Under the pieces are notes generated by a model that did not search any database, was not told the DNA's origin, and saw nothing but the letters and a program-made list of their open reading frames with translations. A stretch of DNA of 64,000 bases from Ardenticatena sp. Its GTDB lineage: Bacteria; Chloroflexota; Anaerolineae; Ardenticatenales; Ardenticatenaceae. Position numbers and translations under genes: made by a program. The DNA lies in NCBI GenBank assembly GCA_015487975.1, contig WFOS01000092.1, positions 1-64,000 on the forward strand, given 5' to 3'. Shown one piece after another: positions 8,358-18,946 of this stretch (positions within the stretch are counted from its first letter, which is position 1; the number at the start of each line of letters is the position of its first letter).

Positions 8358-10697
8358 ATGATCACACGTCGCGAGTTTCTCAAACGAATGGCTGCGACGG
8401 CCGCTGCCACAGCCGCGGCGAGCCTCGCCCCCAATGTGACGTTTGCACGCCCATTCATGCCCGAAGAAGGTGGCAACGAAGCCTTCCAGGATGACATTGT
8501 GTGGGACAAGGCGCCCTGTCGCTTTTGCGGCGTGGGGTGTGGATTGTTGATCGGAGTGCGCAATGGCAAAGCCGTGGCCGTCAAGGGGGACCCCAACTCG
8601 CCGGTCAACAAGGGGTTGGCGTGTGTCAAGGGGTACCATTCCATCTTGGCCCTTTACGGCAAGGATCGTTTGAAGACCGCCTACGTGCGTCGCAATGGAA
8701 AACTGGAACCGGTGCCGATTGCCGAGGCGCTGGATCTGGTCGCCCAAAAGATGAAAGAGACCATCGAGCAGCATGGCAAGGACGCCGTTGCTATCTATGG
8801 TTCAGGGCAATGGGCGATCCCCGATGGTTATGTGGCGGTCAAACTCTTCAAGGGGCTGATTGGCACCAACAACGTCGAGGCGAATGCGCGGCTCTGTATG
8901 GCAAGCGCTGTCACAGGCTTCTTGTCCGCGTTTGGCTTGGACGAGCCGATGGGTAACTATGCCGATATCGATCATGCCGATGTCTTCGTGCTGTGGGGCA
9001 ACAATATGGCGGAAATGCACCCGGTGCTTTTCTCGCGCATGTTGGAACAACGCCGCCTGCGTCCGCATGTGAAGATCATCGACCTAGCAACGCGCACCAC
9101 GCGCACGAGTGTGGCTGCCGACAAGTCGATCCTCTTCAATCCCCAAACCGATCTGGCGATTGCGAATGCAATTTGCTACGAGATCGTGCGCAATGGCTGG
9201 GTGAAAGAAGAATTCGTGCGGGAGCATGTCGTCTTCAAGAAGGGCAAGACGAATATCGGCTATGGGCTGGAAGATAAATTCGCATTTTCCGATGAGCTGA
9301 CGGATCTTACCTACGATGAGTTCGTGGATTATTTGCAAGACTACACCCCAGAGAAAGTATCGAAACTTTCGGGCGTTTCGGTCGAGGATATCCGCTATCT
9401 TGCTGCTCTGTATGGCGACCCCAACAAAAAAGTCACCTCGTTCTGGTGCATGGGGGTCAATCAGCATGTGCGTGGAACGTGGATGAACAATCTCATCTAT
9501 AACATTCACCTGCTGGTAGGCAAGATCAGCGAGCCGGGGAATAGCCCCTTCTCGCTGACAGGGCAGCCAAGCGCCTGTGGAACCGTGCGTGAAGTAGGGA
9601 CACTCACCCAGCGTTTGCCGGGTGGCCCGGTGACGAGCGAAAAGGCGCGCAAGCAGGCGGCGGAGATTTGGGATGTGCCACTCGAAAACATCCCCGACAA
9701 GCCGACCTACCATACGGTCGAAATGTTCCGCGCACTCGACCGGGGCGAGATCCGCTTCATGTGGATTCAGGTCACCAACCCGATGGTCACGTTGCCCAAG
9801 TTGCGTCGCTATCGGGATGGGGCGCTCAAAGATGGCCGCTTCATTGTGGTTTCGGATGTCTATTTTACGCCGACCACGGATGTTGCCGATGTGATCCTCC
9901 CCTCAGCGATGTGGATCGAACGCGAAGGCTTCTTCGGAAACTCCGAGCGGCGCACCCAGCATTGGAACAAGATGATCGAACCGCCCGGCGAGGCGATGAG
10001 CGACACGTGGCAGTTGATCGAGGTCGCGCGCCGGTTGGGGTACGAAAAGTGGTTTCCGTGGAGCGAGGAAGATCATATCGAAGCCATCTGGAACGAGTAT
10101 CGCCGTTTCCACGCTGGACCGAAGCATGAGATGGCACCCTATGAAGAACTCAAACGGCGCCCAGGTGTCATGTGGCCATTCGTGAATGGAAAGGAAACAT
10201 TGTGGCGCTACAACGCCGAGTACGACCCATTGGCTGCTGAATATGCGGATGATTTCTACTTCTACGGCAAGCCGGATGGCAAAGCGTGGCTCATCTTTCG
10301 CCCGTATGAACCACCCGCCGAATCACCCGACGACGAGTACCCATTCTGGCTGAGTACGGGGCGTGTGTTGGAGCATTGGCACACCGGCAGTATGACGCGC
10401 CGCATTCCGGTATTACACCGTGCGATGCCCCATGCCTATGTCGAGCTGCACCCGGATGATGCCAAGGATCTGGGCATTCGGGCTGGCGACTTGGTGCGTG
10501 TCATCAGCCGCCGTGGTGAGGTCGTATTGCCAGCGGCGATCAACTTCCGTGGGCTTCCACAACGGGGACATGTCTTCGTGCCCTTCTTCGACGAATCCAT
10601 GCTCATCAATGAAGTGACACTCGATGCCTTTTGTCCGATCTCGAAAGAACCGGATTACAAGAAGTGCGCTGTGCGTATCGAGAGGGTAGTCTCATGA
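8358..10697 (+). CDS. napA: Periplasmic nitrate reductase catalytic subunit
   Basis: 779 aa. Reduces nitrate to nitrite outside the membrane with a Mo-bis-MGD and one [4Fe-4S] cluster. It starts with a twin-arginine signal ([19 protein letters not shown]). Cluster cysteines are C-X2-C-X3-C at about residues 54-61 and one in LACVKG near 88. The Mo-ligand cysteine is in ARLCMAS near 180. The signature stretch [13 protein letters not shown] with [20 protein letters not shown] is typical of NapA rather than formate dehydrogenase or NasA. The ATG was chosen at 8358 because it begins the Tat signal and follows GTGAGGAG. Its stop overlaps the next start as ATGA. Maturation needs NapD, and MoaA is encoded further along the window. 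Confidence 0.95.
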   Translation: MITRREFLKRMAATAAATAAASLAPNVTFARPFMPEEGGNEAFQDDIVWDKAPCRFCGVGCGLLIGVRNGKAVAVKGDPNSPVNKGLACVKGYHSILALYGKDRLKTAYVRRNGKLEPVPIAEALDLVAQKMKETIEQHGKDAVAIYGSGQWAIPDGYVAVKLFKGLIGTNNVEANARLCMASAVTGFLSAFGLDEPMGNYADIDHADVFVLWGNNMAEMHPVLFSRMLEQRRLRPHVKIIDLATRTTRTSVAADKSILFNPQTDLAIANAICYEIVRNGWVKEEFVREHVVFKKGKTNIGYGLEDKFAFSDELTDLTYDEFVDYLQDYTPEKVSKLSGVSVEDIRYLAALYGDPNKKVTSFWCMGVNQHVRGTWMNNLIYNIHLLVGKISEPGNSPFSLTGQPSACGTVREVGTLTQRLPGGPVTSEKARKQAAEIWDVPLENIPDKPTYHTVEMFRALDRGEIRFMWIQVTNPMVTLPKLRRYRDGALKDGRFIVVSDVYFTPTTDVADVILPSAMWIEREGFFGNSERRTQHWNKMIEPPGEAMSDTWQLIEVARRLGYEKWFPWSEEDHIEAIWNEYRRFHAGPKHEMAPYEELKRRPGVMWPFVNGKETLWRYNAEYDPLAAEYADDFYFYGKPDGKAWLIFRPYEPPAESPDDEYPFWLSTGRVLEHWHTGSMTRRIPVLHRAMPHAYVELHPDDAKDLGIRAGDLVRVISRRGEVVLPAAINFRGLPQRGHVFVPFFDESMLINEVTLDAFCPISKEPDYKKCAVRIERVVS

Positions 10698-11434
10698 ACG
10701 AACGCAATGCCAACCAACATGGATGGCTGCGCACCGGACACCGCCTGGTTTTCATCGGGTTGGCAGTTCTGCTCATGGCGGCCACGGCTTACGTGCTGGG
10801 CACAAGCTGGCTGTCGGGGCAAGTTTCGGCCAAATTGGATACGAGCCCGACCACCGACGTCGAAGCCGCTCGTCCGGCGCCGCAGCACATCGAAACCGGG
10901 AGCCTTGCTTATCTCGATGTCATGCAGGCGTACACGCCCCAAGCCCCTGTGATGGGGAAAGTGCGTACACTGGATACGTATTATGCGCGCCGTGCCTACG
11001 ATGGTGCACCACCGTGGGTGCCCCATGCGGTGGATGATGCAATGGCGTATGGCGGAAAGGATTGCTTGCAGTGCCACGAGACAGGCGGGTATGTGCCCCC
11101 AATGGAGGCGTATGCGCCTGTGGCACCCCACCCGGACTTGGTCAGCTGTACGCAATGCCATGTGCCGGCTTCGGAGGAAGAAACGCTCTTCCAGGAAAAT
11201 ACATTCATGCCGGCACCACCGCCTGCTTTGGGAAACGAAGCGTATGATGGCGCACCACCACCTGTGCCGCATGAGATTGTCCCGGCGATGCGGGAAAATT
11301 GTGCGGCGTGCCACGTCGGGCCAGCCGCACCACCTGAAATTCGTACCGATCACCTGGAACGCAACTACTGCCTGCAATGCCATGTGCCCTTGCGCACCGA
11401 GGACGAGTGGGCACGAGAGGAGGTGCGCCCATGA
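10694..11434 (+). CDS. Membrane-anchored tetrahaem NapB-like cytochrome (two NapB modules)
   Basis: 246 aa. One N-terminal membrane helix (about residues 18-38), then two homologous modules. Module 1 has [17 protein letters not shown] (about 124) and CTQCHVP (about 152). Module 2 has [17 protein letters not shown] (about 203) and CLQCHVP (about 226). GAPPxxPH followed by CxxCH and then C-x-QCHVP is the NapB pattern, but ordinary NapB has one such module and two haems. I infer an internal duplication giving four c-type haems that pass electrons to NapA. It is translationally coupled by ATGA overlaps to napA and to the next gene. It may replace both NapB and the tetrahaem NapC, which is absent. 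Confidence 0.8.
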   Translation: MNERNANQHGWLRTGHRLVFIGLAVLLMAATAYVLGTSWLSGQVSAKLDTSPTTDVEAARPAPQHIETGSLAYLDVMQAYTPQAPVMGKVRTLDTYYARRAYDGAPPWVPHAVDDAMAYGGKDCLQCHETGGYVPPMEAYAPVAPHPDLVSCTQCHVPASEEETLFQENTFMPAPPPALGNEAYDGAPPPVPHEIVPAMRENCAACHVGPAAPPEIRTDHLERNYCLQCHVPLRTEDEWAREEVRP

Positions 11435-12087
11435 AACGACCCTTCTGGTACTTGGGAATGCTTGGCTTGGTGCTGTTGGGGTTGGTAGCGTGTGCGCCTG
11501 AGCGCCTGCCTTCGTCGGAATCGTCCGTGGAAGAGATCATTCGTGCTGCTGATGAAGAAGTGAGCGTGGACGTCAGCCGTCTCCCATTGCTCGAAACAGA
11601 GCAGTATCAGTTGCTGCAATTGCCCGACGACCATGAAGCATTGCAAGAAGAAGTGTATGTACTCACGCGCAAAGAGGATTTGACGCAGTTTCCGTGCTCA
11701 CGGTGCCACACAGACTCGTTGGCAACGCTTCGCGCGCAGAGCGAGCAAGAAGGCCAGTTGCAGCATTGGAATATCTCGTTGGTGCATGCGAGTACGCAAA
11801 CGATGACGTGTGAAACCTGCCACGATGTCGAAGAAAATGTCGATGCGCTACGCACGTTGGCGGGGCAGTCGGTCGATTTCGACCAGAGTTACCAGGTGTG
11901 TGCGCAATGCCACGCCTCGCAATTCGAGGATTGGCTTGGTGGTGCGCATGGGAAGCAGGTGGGGGGCTGGGCATCCCCTCGTGTGATGCAGACATGTGCA
12001 GATTGCCATGACCCGCATGAGCCAGAATGGGATGTCCGCTGGCCAGCGGTTCCGCCAAAAGTGTATGAAGGAGCGACGAGGCCATGA
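11431..12087 (+). CDS. Tetrahaem cytochrome c lipoprotein of the nap operon
   Basis: 218 aa. Lipoprotein signal with lipobox LVAC (Cys21), so it should be anchored at the outer face of the membrane. Four haem-binding motifs follow: CSRCH (about 89), CETCH (129), CAQCH (159) and CADCH (190). The last is followed by DPH, giving a possible distal ligand as in multihaem cytochromes of the NrfH/NapC/QrcA type, though the sequence is not NapC. Start and stop overlap both neighbours as ATGA. By position it should carry electrons between the Fe-S/NrfD pair and the NapB-like cytochrome. The exact family is not recognised. Confidence 0.75.
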   Translation: MKRPFWYLGMLGLVLLGLVACAPERLPSSESSVEEIIRAADEEVSVDVSRLPLLETEQYQLLQLPDDHEALQEEVYVLTRKEDLTQFPCSRCHTDSLATLRAQSEQEGQLQHWNISLVHASTQTMTCETCHDVEENVDALRTLAGQSVDFDQSYQVCAQCHASQFEDWLGGAHGKQVGGWASPRVMQTCADCHDPHEPEWDVRWPAVPPKVYEGATRP

Positions 12088-13313
12088 GTGCACACGAACG
12101 AAGCATGCGTGACCTGGCGGAGCAATGCGCCAACATGGAAGGTGCGCATGATGCACGCAGCGCCGAAGAGATCGGCGTGCGTGATTTGGTGCGCCGCATG
12201 TTCTCGAAGTATGACGTGCGTGATGTGGATGTCGAGCGTTTGCCGCGCACAGAAGGGCATACCTATACCTGGGGTGAATTGAAACGCATGTTCAACCTGG
12301 GGGAGGATGCCGAACGCCGCGCGGGAATACAGATGCCGCCCGATGAGCCGCCCACACAGTCGCGCCTGGCGCAGTTGCTCAGTCGTCAAGTCGATCGGCG
12401 TACAGCGGTCAAATTGTTGGCGATGGGGATGGTATTGGGGTTTGGGTTCTTGCAAACGGCCTGTACTCCGTTGCTCCCCTTCGCCAAGGCGGACGAGAAA
12501 AAACGGGAGATAGCCAATCTCAAATTGGAGGAATACTTCAAGCGGAATTATCGCTTGATGACGGAGGAAGAGAAACGCGCCACCATCGAACGTTTGGAAC
12601 GCCTGGCAGAATTGGAAACCGGCAAGCGCCCGACGATTTCGACGCAAGGGCCGCGCAAGAACGTGCTCTATGGCTATGCGTTCAACATCTCCAAATGCCG
12701 TGGCTATCTGGAATGCATCAAGGCATGTGTCCTCGAAAACAATCAAGATCGCAGCACCGACATGCGCTACATTCGCATTCATGAGATTCCAGCGGGTGGA
12801 TTCAGTATGGAACGTGCCAACGACTCCTTCTATCACGAAGTACCGGCTGAGGGGCACTTTTACATCGGCACGCAATGTTTCCATTGCGAGAATCCGCCCT
12901 GCGTGGAAGTCTGCCCGGTCCAGGCAACCTGGAAAGAGGAAGATGGCATTGTGGTCGTGGATTACGATTGGTGTATTGGGTGTCGCTATTGCCAAGCCGC
13001 ATGCCCGTATGACGGGCGGCGCTTCAATTGGAAGACACCCCATGTGCCCGTCGAGGAAATCAACCTCAACCAACATTACCTGGGCAACCGCCTACGCAAG
13101 AAGGGGGTCATGGAAAAATGTACTTTCTGCATCCAGCGGACCCGCCAGGGGCGATTGCCAGCATGTGTCGAAGCCTGCCCAACGGGGGCGCGTGTGTTTG
13201 GCAACTTGCTCGATCCCAATAGCGAGATTCGCTGGATTTTGGAAAACAAAAAAGTCTTCCGCTTGAAGGAAGACCTGGGAACGGAACCGAAGTTCTGGTA
13301 CTACATGGACTGA
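12084..13313 (+). CDS. DsrO/ActB-like 4x[4Fe-4S] electron-transfer protein
   Basis: 409 aa. An N-terminal extension of about 105 residues precedes DRRTAVKLLAMG and a hydrophobic stretch ending LQTAC, which looks like an internal twin-arginine/lipobox export signal as in ActB of alternative complex III. The C-terminal half holds four cluster sites: CRGYLECIKAC (about 205), CFHCENPPCVEVCP (about 266), CIGCRYCQAACPYDGRRF (about 297), and CTFC with CVEACPTGAR (about 346-372). This is the classic B-subunit layout of complex iron-sulfur molybdoenzymes paired with NrfD. It overlaps the previous gene by ATGA and is followed by nrfD, so it probably moves electrons from quinol (NrfD) to the cytochromes. 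Confidence 0.85.
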   Translation: MSAHERSMRDLAEQCANMEGAHDARSAEEIGVRDLVRRMFSKYDVRDVDVERLPRTEGHTYTWGELKRMFNLGEDAERRAGIQMPPDEPPTQSRLAQLLSRQVDRRTAVKLLAMGMVLGFGFLQTACTPLLPFAKADEKKREIANLKLEEYFKRNYRLMTEEEKRATIERLERLAELETGKRPTISTQGPRKNVLYGYAFNISKCRGYLECIKACVLENNQDRSTDMRYIRIHEIPAGGFSMERANDSFYHEVPAEGHFYIGTQCFHCENPPCVEVCPVQATWKEEDGIVVVDYDWCIGCRYCQAACPYDGRRFNWKTPHVPVEEINLNQHYLGNRLRKKGVMEKCTFCIQRTRQGRLPACVEACPTGARVFGNLLDPNSEIRWILENKKVFRLKEDLGTEPKFWYYMD

Positions 13314-13381
13314 GGCTGAGCGGTTGCGCCTCGGTAACGACATGTGCGTAACGGCATTGAAATTTCGAGGGAGTGAAGACC

Positions 13382-14593
<1,212 letters not shown>

Positions 14594-14610
14594 ATGGGAA
14601 ACCGCTCAAC

Positions 14611-14642
14611 AAAACACCCCCGCATGTGCGGGGGCGTTTTCG
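14611..14642. terminator. Bidirectional terminator between nrfD and V4R gene
   Basis: Stem CCCCCGCA/TGCGGGGG extended by AAAAC/GTTTT around one mismatch. There is an A-run on the left and a T-run on the right, so it works for both converging genes. Confidence 0.85.
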
Positions 14643-14653
14643 TGCTGGTCAGG

Positions 14654-15283
14654 TTATTCGGATTGAGGCTTCTTGGCGATGCGGTACGTGCACGTTGCAT
14701 CACCCTGATTGATGCACTGCACTTCCGTAACGAGGTAGTGCTTCCCGGTTGCCCAACGTAGCGCTTCGGCAATCGTCCCTACGGAAGTGAAGCAACTGGG
14801 GCCTGTGGGTGTCTTTTCGCGGAAGGCGCAGGGACACTCTTCCATAATCAAGTACCACGCTTCGTCGTCTTCTTTCACACTTGAAGGCATATTGGTGCGC
14901 TCTGCCGATGCAGCCGCAATACGGTTGATGATCGTTTTGGCTTTGGCTTGTTCGGGCAGCATTTTCAGCGCCAGCCCAGCCAGCCCTAAGATAGCGGGTT
15001 GCTGCTCAATCGTATAGCGGAACAAGACACGCCCAATTTGGGACAGTACAGCGCGAGCACCACGTGGACCATAGAAATCAATCACGGCTTTTTGCAACCG
15101 CGCATAGTCTGAAAAATGGACATCGCGATCCAGGTTGTTTGGTGGTGGGTTTTCGATGTAGTGCTGCAATCCAGAGGCATTGAGCATGGCATGGAAGCCT
15201 TTCTCGCCCATGACCTCTTCGATTGCTTTGAAAAGCACATAAAGCGTCGCGTTCGGCAGGTCTCGGTCTTCACGTGTTGTCAT
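14654..15283 (-). CDS. V4R-domain signalling/ligand-binding protein
   Basis: 209 aa. The C-terminal 4-vinyl-reductase (V4R) pattern is clear: EECPCAF, a GPSCFTSVGTIAEALRWATG stretch, then VTEVQCINQGDATCTYRI with the late cysteines of the family. The N-terminal helical part resembles heme-NO-binding/V4R-associated regions. V4R domains bind small hydrophobic molecules or metal and appear in bacterial signalling proteins. ATG at 15283 is preferred over an in-frame GTG at 15289 because GGAG lies 8 nt before it. It is 18 bp downstream of the GTPase gene, last in the PATAN-GTPase-V4R operon, and probably acts as sensor or output partner. Confidence 0.8.
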   Translation of the reverse strand: MTTREDRDLPNATLYVLFKAIEEVMGEKGFHAMLNASGLQHYIENPPPNNLDRDVHFSDYARLQKAVIDFYGPRGARAVLSQIGRVLFRYTIEQQPAILGLAGLALKMLPEQAKAKTIINRIAAASAERTNMPSSVKEDDEAWYLIMEECPCAFREKTPTGPSCFTSVGTIAEALRWATGKHYLVTEVQCINQGDATCTYRIAKKPQSE

Positions 15284-15301
15284 CGTCACTACTCCGTAAG
15301 C

Positions 15302-15871
15302 TTAGTTGGTTTCTGTGTCGGCTTCGAATTGCTCTTCTTCGTCGTCTTCATATGTTTCGAGAATGGAATAGAGCAATTCCAACAAAACGGTTTTTACACT
15401 TTCCCGGTCGGTTGCCACACAAGGCAACACCTTGATGTGAGGTTCGAGATCAAGCATGATGCGCAGGTCTTCTGGCGGCCAGGCATCTTCCAAATCTTGC
15501 TTGTTGGCAGCCACAACAAAAGGGGTATTGGAGAACGTGCGGAAGATGTCGATGATTTGCCGCGCTTCCTTGAACGTTTCGCTGCGGGTACTATCGACCA
15601 GCACAATGAACCCCAGCATCCCTTCGGAGAGGATCTCCCACATAAAGTCGAAACGCTTCTGACCTGGTGTGCCGAAAAGGTAGAGGACCAGGTCATCATC
15701 GACAGTGATGCGGCCAAAATCCATCGCCACGGTCGTATTGTCTTTGATGGCTTTGGTAAAGTCGGTAATCTTACGCTCCGTGGCGACGACCGCAATTTCG
15801 CTGATGGTCTGGATGAACTCCGTTTTCCCAGCAGCGAAAGGACCTGTGATGACCATTTTGACTGTTTGCAT
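15302..15871 (-). CDS. MglA-like small GTPase
   Basis: 189 aa. P-loop GPFAAGKT at residues 10-17, G3-like segment FGTPGQKRFDFMW in which the usual DxxG is replaced by GTPG as in the bacterial GTPases associated with Roadblock/V4R proteins, and the G4 motif NKQD (AANKQDLEDAW). It ends with an acidic tail. ATG at 15871 begins the conserved first strand. The 17 extra codons upstream lack support. It sits between the PATAN and V4R genes. By family it would act as a cytoplasmic switch in polarity or regulatory signalling. No Roadblock (MglB-type GAP) gene is in the window. Confidence 0.85.
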   Translation of the reverse strand: MQTVKMVITGPFAAGKTEFIQTISEIAVVATERKITDFTKAIKDNTTVAMDFGRITVDDDLVLYLFGTPGQKRFDFMWEILSEGMLGFIVLVDSTRSETFKEARQIIDIFRTFSNTPFVVAANKQDLEDAWPPEDLRIMLDLEPHIKVLPCVATDRESVKTVLLELLYSILETYEDDEEEQFEADTETN

Positions 15872-15926
15872 AAGCCTTGAACCTTTGATAATGCCGTTTG
15901 TTTGACATAAATGATGGCACAACGGT

Positions 15927-16832
15927 CTATAGACCGCGAATGAACTTGATCAGACGATTGACGACGCTCTTCTCCACGTCTGGACGTTTGGGCTTCATGG
16001 CAGGGCGACGACCTGCTGGGCGACTTTGTTGGCGTTTCGTAGCGGTGGTGCGTGCCGCCCGTGAGCGAGAGTGGCTATTGCCCGCGGCTGCTTCCTGGAC
16101 TGTGGCTTTCCCTGCAACCTCTACAAGGCCATTTTTCAGGAGTTTATGCACGATACGGCGTGTTTCGAATTCACTGAGTCCGCTGTATCGGGCGATATCT
16201 GCCACCGAATGGCGCGGGTTGATGAAGGAAATCACACGCCACTCGTCTGGGCTCAGGTTGATGTTGACGAGATTGGCACGGGGGCCTTCGGCAAAGCGTA
16301 ACGTAATATCCAGACTGGGCAGATCCTCTTTCAGTTCCACCATCTCTTCGCGATGGCGGTCACCTTCGAGGATGATATTGTCGAGCGTGATAGGAACAGC
16401 TAGCCGTTCGGGTGGAGGGGTCGCGTTTGGTTGAAATTCGAAAGCGCCTTCTTCCCACGTGAGCGTTTCGTATACCACATCAAGCATGTTTTTGCGCACA
16501 ATGCGCAGAATGTCGTTTCGAGAAACCAGACCGGCATTGATGAGTCGCATACCAAGTTGCTTGTCGTCGGCACTCGCGCCATTGGGGAAAACAGCATCGA
16601 TTTGTGAGGCCTGTACCTTACCACTACGAACCAGCAATGTGTAGAGATCACCACCTGGTTCTTCGTTTGCGTTTTTGGTCAGCGCTGCATGAACCAGTTT
16701 GCCTTCACGGAAGAACAAGATGGCGTTGCCTTGCGAGCTCCGCAGTGAGAGACATCCTGTTTTGCGAGCCAGCTTCACTAGGTTCAGAAATTGCGTCAAG
16801 CGAATATCTTGAAGTTTTCCTTTGAGTGCCAT
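15927..16832 (-). CDS. PATAN (DUF4388) domain regulatory protein
   Basis: 301 aa. Residues 1-95 match the DUF4388/PATAN domain: LKGKLQDIRLTQFLNLVKLARKTGCLSLR followed by an AILFFREGKLVHA strand. A second helical part (GMRLINAGLVSRNDILRIVRKNMLDVVYETLTWEEGAFEF) is the typical companion region, and a winged-helix-like segment follows (HSVADIARYSGLSEFETRRIVHKLLKNGLV). The tail is basic and low-complexity. PATAN proteins are adaptor or effector proteins in two-component and GTPase signalling. ATG at 16832 starts the conserved domain. First gene of the three-gene operon, with its own promoter. Confidence 0.85.
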   Translation of the reverse strand: MALKGKLQDIRLTQFLNLVKLARKTGCLSLRSSQGNAILFFREGKLVHAALTKNANEEPGGDLYTLLVRSGKVQASQIDAVFPNGASADDKQLGMRLINAGLVSRNDILRIVRKNMLDVVYETLTWEEGAFEFQPNATPPPERLAVPITLDNIILEGDRHREEMVELKEDLPSLDITLRFAEGPRANLVNINLSPDEWRVISFINPRHSVADIARYSGLSEFETRRIVHKLLKNGLVEVAGKATVQEAAAGNSHSRSRAARTTATKRQQSRPAGRRPAMKPKRPDVEKSVVNRLIKFIRGL

Positions 16833-17185
16833 ATGTGTTTCCAGAAATCTCGTTGCTTGGGGTGGGCAACAAATCGTGTCGAAAACCGCATATTCGTGCG
16901 GATTATACAGGTGTGCGCCAGCTCCGTCAACAGAATTGAAACAATACATGACAGGAGAGGACACTGCACCCGTACGGATACCATATCATACATATCGGTT
17001 GTTTGGAAATAGGAAAGAAGTCCAATACGGCATGTGGTTTGTGGGGTGTGTGGCAGATACGCTCTTTTGGGAAAGTGCCACGGAGGCATTGCACGGACGA
17101 ACGAAAGGCACGTGTGCAAAAGTTGCAAAGACTGCTATACTTGACCGTGGGAGAGAAACAATCTGAGTATGGAGTGCGAGACCAT
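16833..17185. other. Divergent PATAN operon / metG intergenic region
   Basis: 353 bp without a gene. It holds the leftward promoter at 16902-16930. On the metG side a TATACT hexamer (17136-17141) lies 50 bp before the start codon but has no good -35 partner. No riboswitch or T-box was recognised. Confidence 0.5.
16902..16930 (-). promoter_or_regulatory. Sigma-70-type promoter for PATAN-GTPase-V4R operon
   Basis: Read on the minus strand: TTGACG (16930-16925), a 17-bp spacer, TATAAT (16907-16902). It gives a leader of about 60 nt to the ATG at 16832. This is the closest match to the sigma-70 consensus seen in the window. Confidence 0.8.
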
Positions 17186-18925
17186 ATGAGTGACTCGATT
17201 ATCGTCTTTACCGCGTGGCCGTATGCGAACGGTGATTTGCATTTGGGGCATATTGCGGGATGTTATTTACCGGCGGACATTTTTACACGGTACCATCGCT
17301 TGCGTGGAAACGACGTCGTGATGGTCAGTGGTTCGGATTCACACGGAACTCCCATTATGCTCAAAGCGCAAGAGTTGGGGCGGTCGCCGCGCGAAGTTTT
17401 CGAGTTTTATCATGAGCGTTTTCTGGAAGATTTCGTGCAGTTGGGCATTACGTACGACTTGTTTACCCATACCGACACAGCCAATCATGCACACATTGCA
17501 CAGGATATCTTCAAGCGGCTCTACGAGCGGGGCTATATCGTCAAGGATGTCATGGTGCAGTTGTATTGCGAGACGGATGCCATGCCCCTGCCGGACCGCT
17601 TCGTCGAAGGAACATGCCCACACTGTGGGTTTGAAAATGCGCGTGGCGACCAGTGCGACCAGTGTGGGCATACACTCGATGCCACCGATCTGATCGATCC
17701 GCGTTGTAAATTGTGCGGCAATACCCCTCGTCCGATTGAAAGTGAGCATTTCTTCCTGGACTTGCCCGCGTTCGAAGAGGCGTTGCGCCAGTATGTGGAA
17801 TCTCAAACGCACTGGCGCCCCAATGTGCGCAATTTCGCACTGAATTTCTTGCGCGAGGGATTGCAGCGTCGCCCTGTTTCGCGCGATATTTCGTGGGGCA
17901 TTCCGCTGCCTATTGAAGGATACGAAGACAAGGTGATGTATGTCTGGTTCGAGGCGGTGATTGGCTATTTGTCGGGAACGGTGCAACTGGCACACGTGCA
18001 GGGTGATGAAGAGGCCTGGAAGCGCTATTGGTACAACCCAGATGCTCGCAGTTATTACTTCATCGGTAAGGATAACATCCCCTTTCACGCGATCATCTGG
18101 CCGGCCGAGTTGATGGGCTACGACGCTCAGTTGCGTTTGCCTTACGATATCCCCGCCAATGAGTTTTTGAACCTCGAAGGTCGCCAGTTCAGCACCAGCC
18201 GTCATTGGGCAATCTGGTTGCGCGATATGCTCAGCCGTTACGACCCTGACCCCATTCGCTACTACCTGACGGCGATCGCACCGGAGACACGCGACAGCGA
18301 TTTTCGCTGGGAAGGGTTTGTCGAGCGCAACAATAACGAGCTGGTGGCGGCATGGGGGAACCTGGTCAACCGCGTGGTGAGTTTTGCCGCCAAACGCTGG
18401 AAAGGTCTCATTCCGACCCCCGGAGCGTTGGACGAGCGCGATATGACGTTGCTGGAAACGATTCGCGCTGGTTTCGATGAGGTTGGGGCTGCTTACGAGC
18501 GTGTGCAGTTGCGCGAAGCATTGCGGCTGGCAATGGGCCTTGCGCGTGAAGTCAACAAGTATCTGGATGACAAAGCGCCATGGTTCCAGATCAAGGAAGA
18601 CAAGCAGGCTGCGGCTACCACAATCTATGTGGCTTTGCAAGCGATTGACTGGTTGAAAATCTTGTTGGCGCCTGTGCTTCCATTCAGCAGTGAAAAGGTG
18701 CATGCAGCATTGGGCTATACCGAGCCACTTTTTGGGCAGCCTGTCATCGAAACGGTGCAAGAGGGCGAGCGTACGTACAAGGTGTTGCGCTATACGCCTG
18801 CGTCGGGCGGGGCGTACTGGCACCCCACTGAATTGGAAGCCGGGCGTGCCTTGCAACGCCTGGGTGTTCTCTTCAAGAAACTGGACGAATCCGTTGTGCA
18901 GGAAGAGTTGAGCCGCTTGGGCTAA
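17186..18925 (+). CDS. metG: Methionyl-tRNA synthetase
   Basis: 579 aa. Charges tRNA-Met with methionine in the cytoplasm. Class I features: AWPYANGDLHLGH (HIGH motif) near residue 11-23, a zinc region with two paired-cysteine knuckles (CPHCGF, CDQCGH and CKLCG), and the KMSKS loop in degenerate form FSTSRH. This is followed by the anticodon-binding helical domain ending near residue 550. The C-terminal tRNA-binding domain found in longer MetG forms is missing. The open frame begins at 17003, but ATG at 17186 starts the conserved sequence. The next gene follows after 21 bp. Confidence 0.95.
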   Translation: MSDSIIVFTAWPYANGDLHLGHIAGCYLPADIFTRYHRLRGNDVVMVSGSDSHGTPIMLKAQELGRSPREVFEFYHERFLEDFVQLGITYDLFTHTDTANHAHIAQDIFKRLYERGYIVKDVMVQLYCETDAMPLPDRFVEGTCPHCGFENARGDQCDQCGHTLDATDLIDPRCKLCGNTPRPIESEHFFLDLPAFEEALRQYVESQTHWRPNVRNFALNFLREGLQRRPVSRDISWGIPLPIEGYEDKVMYVWFEAVIGYLSGTVQLAHVQGDEEAWKRYWYNPDARSYYFIGKDNIPFHAIIWPAELMGYDAQLRLPYDIPANEFLNLEGRQFSTSRHWAIWLRDMLSRYDPDPIRYYLTAIAPETRDSDFRWEGFVERNNNELVAAWGNLVNRVVSFAAKRWKGLIPTPGALDERDMTLLETIRAGFDEVGAAYERVQLREALRLAMGLAREVNKYLDDKAPWFQIKEDKQAAATTIYVALQAIDWLKILLAPVLPFSSEKVHAALGYTEPLFGQPVIETVQEGERTYKVLRYTPASGGAYWHPTELEAGRALQRLGVLFKKLDESVVQEELSRLG

Positions 18926-18946
18926 CCAACGAATAGATGATGCCTT

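Noticed and set aside
14654-15283. 4-vinyl protochlorophyllide reductase / bacteriochlorophyll gene
   Set aside because: The V4R domain is shared with signalling proteins; no photosynthesis genes are present and the neighbours are a GTPase and a PATAN protein.
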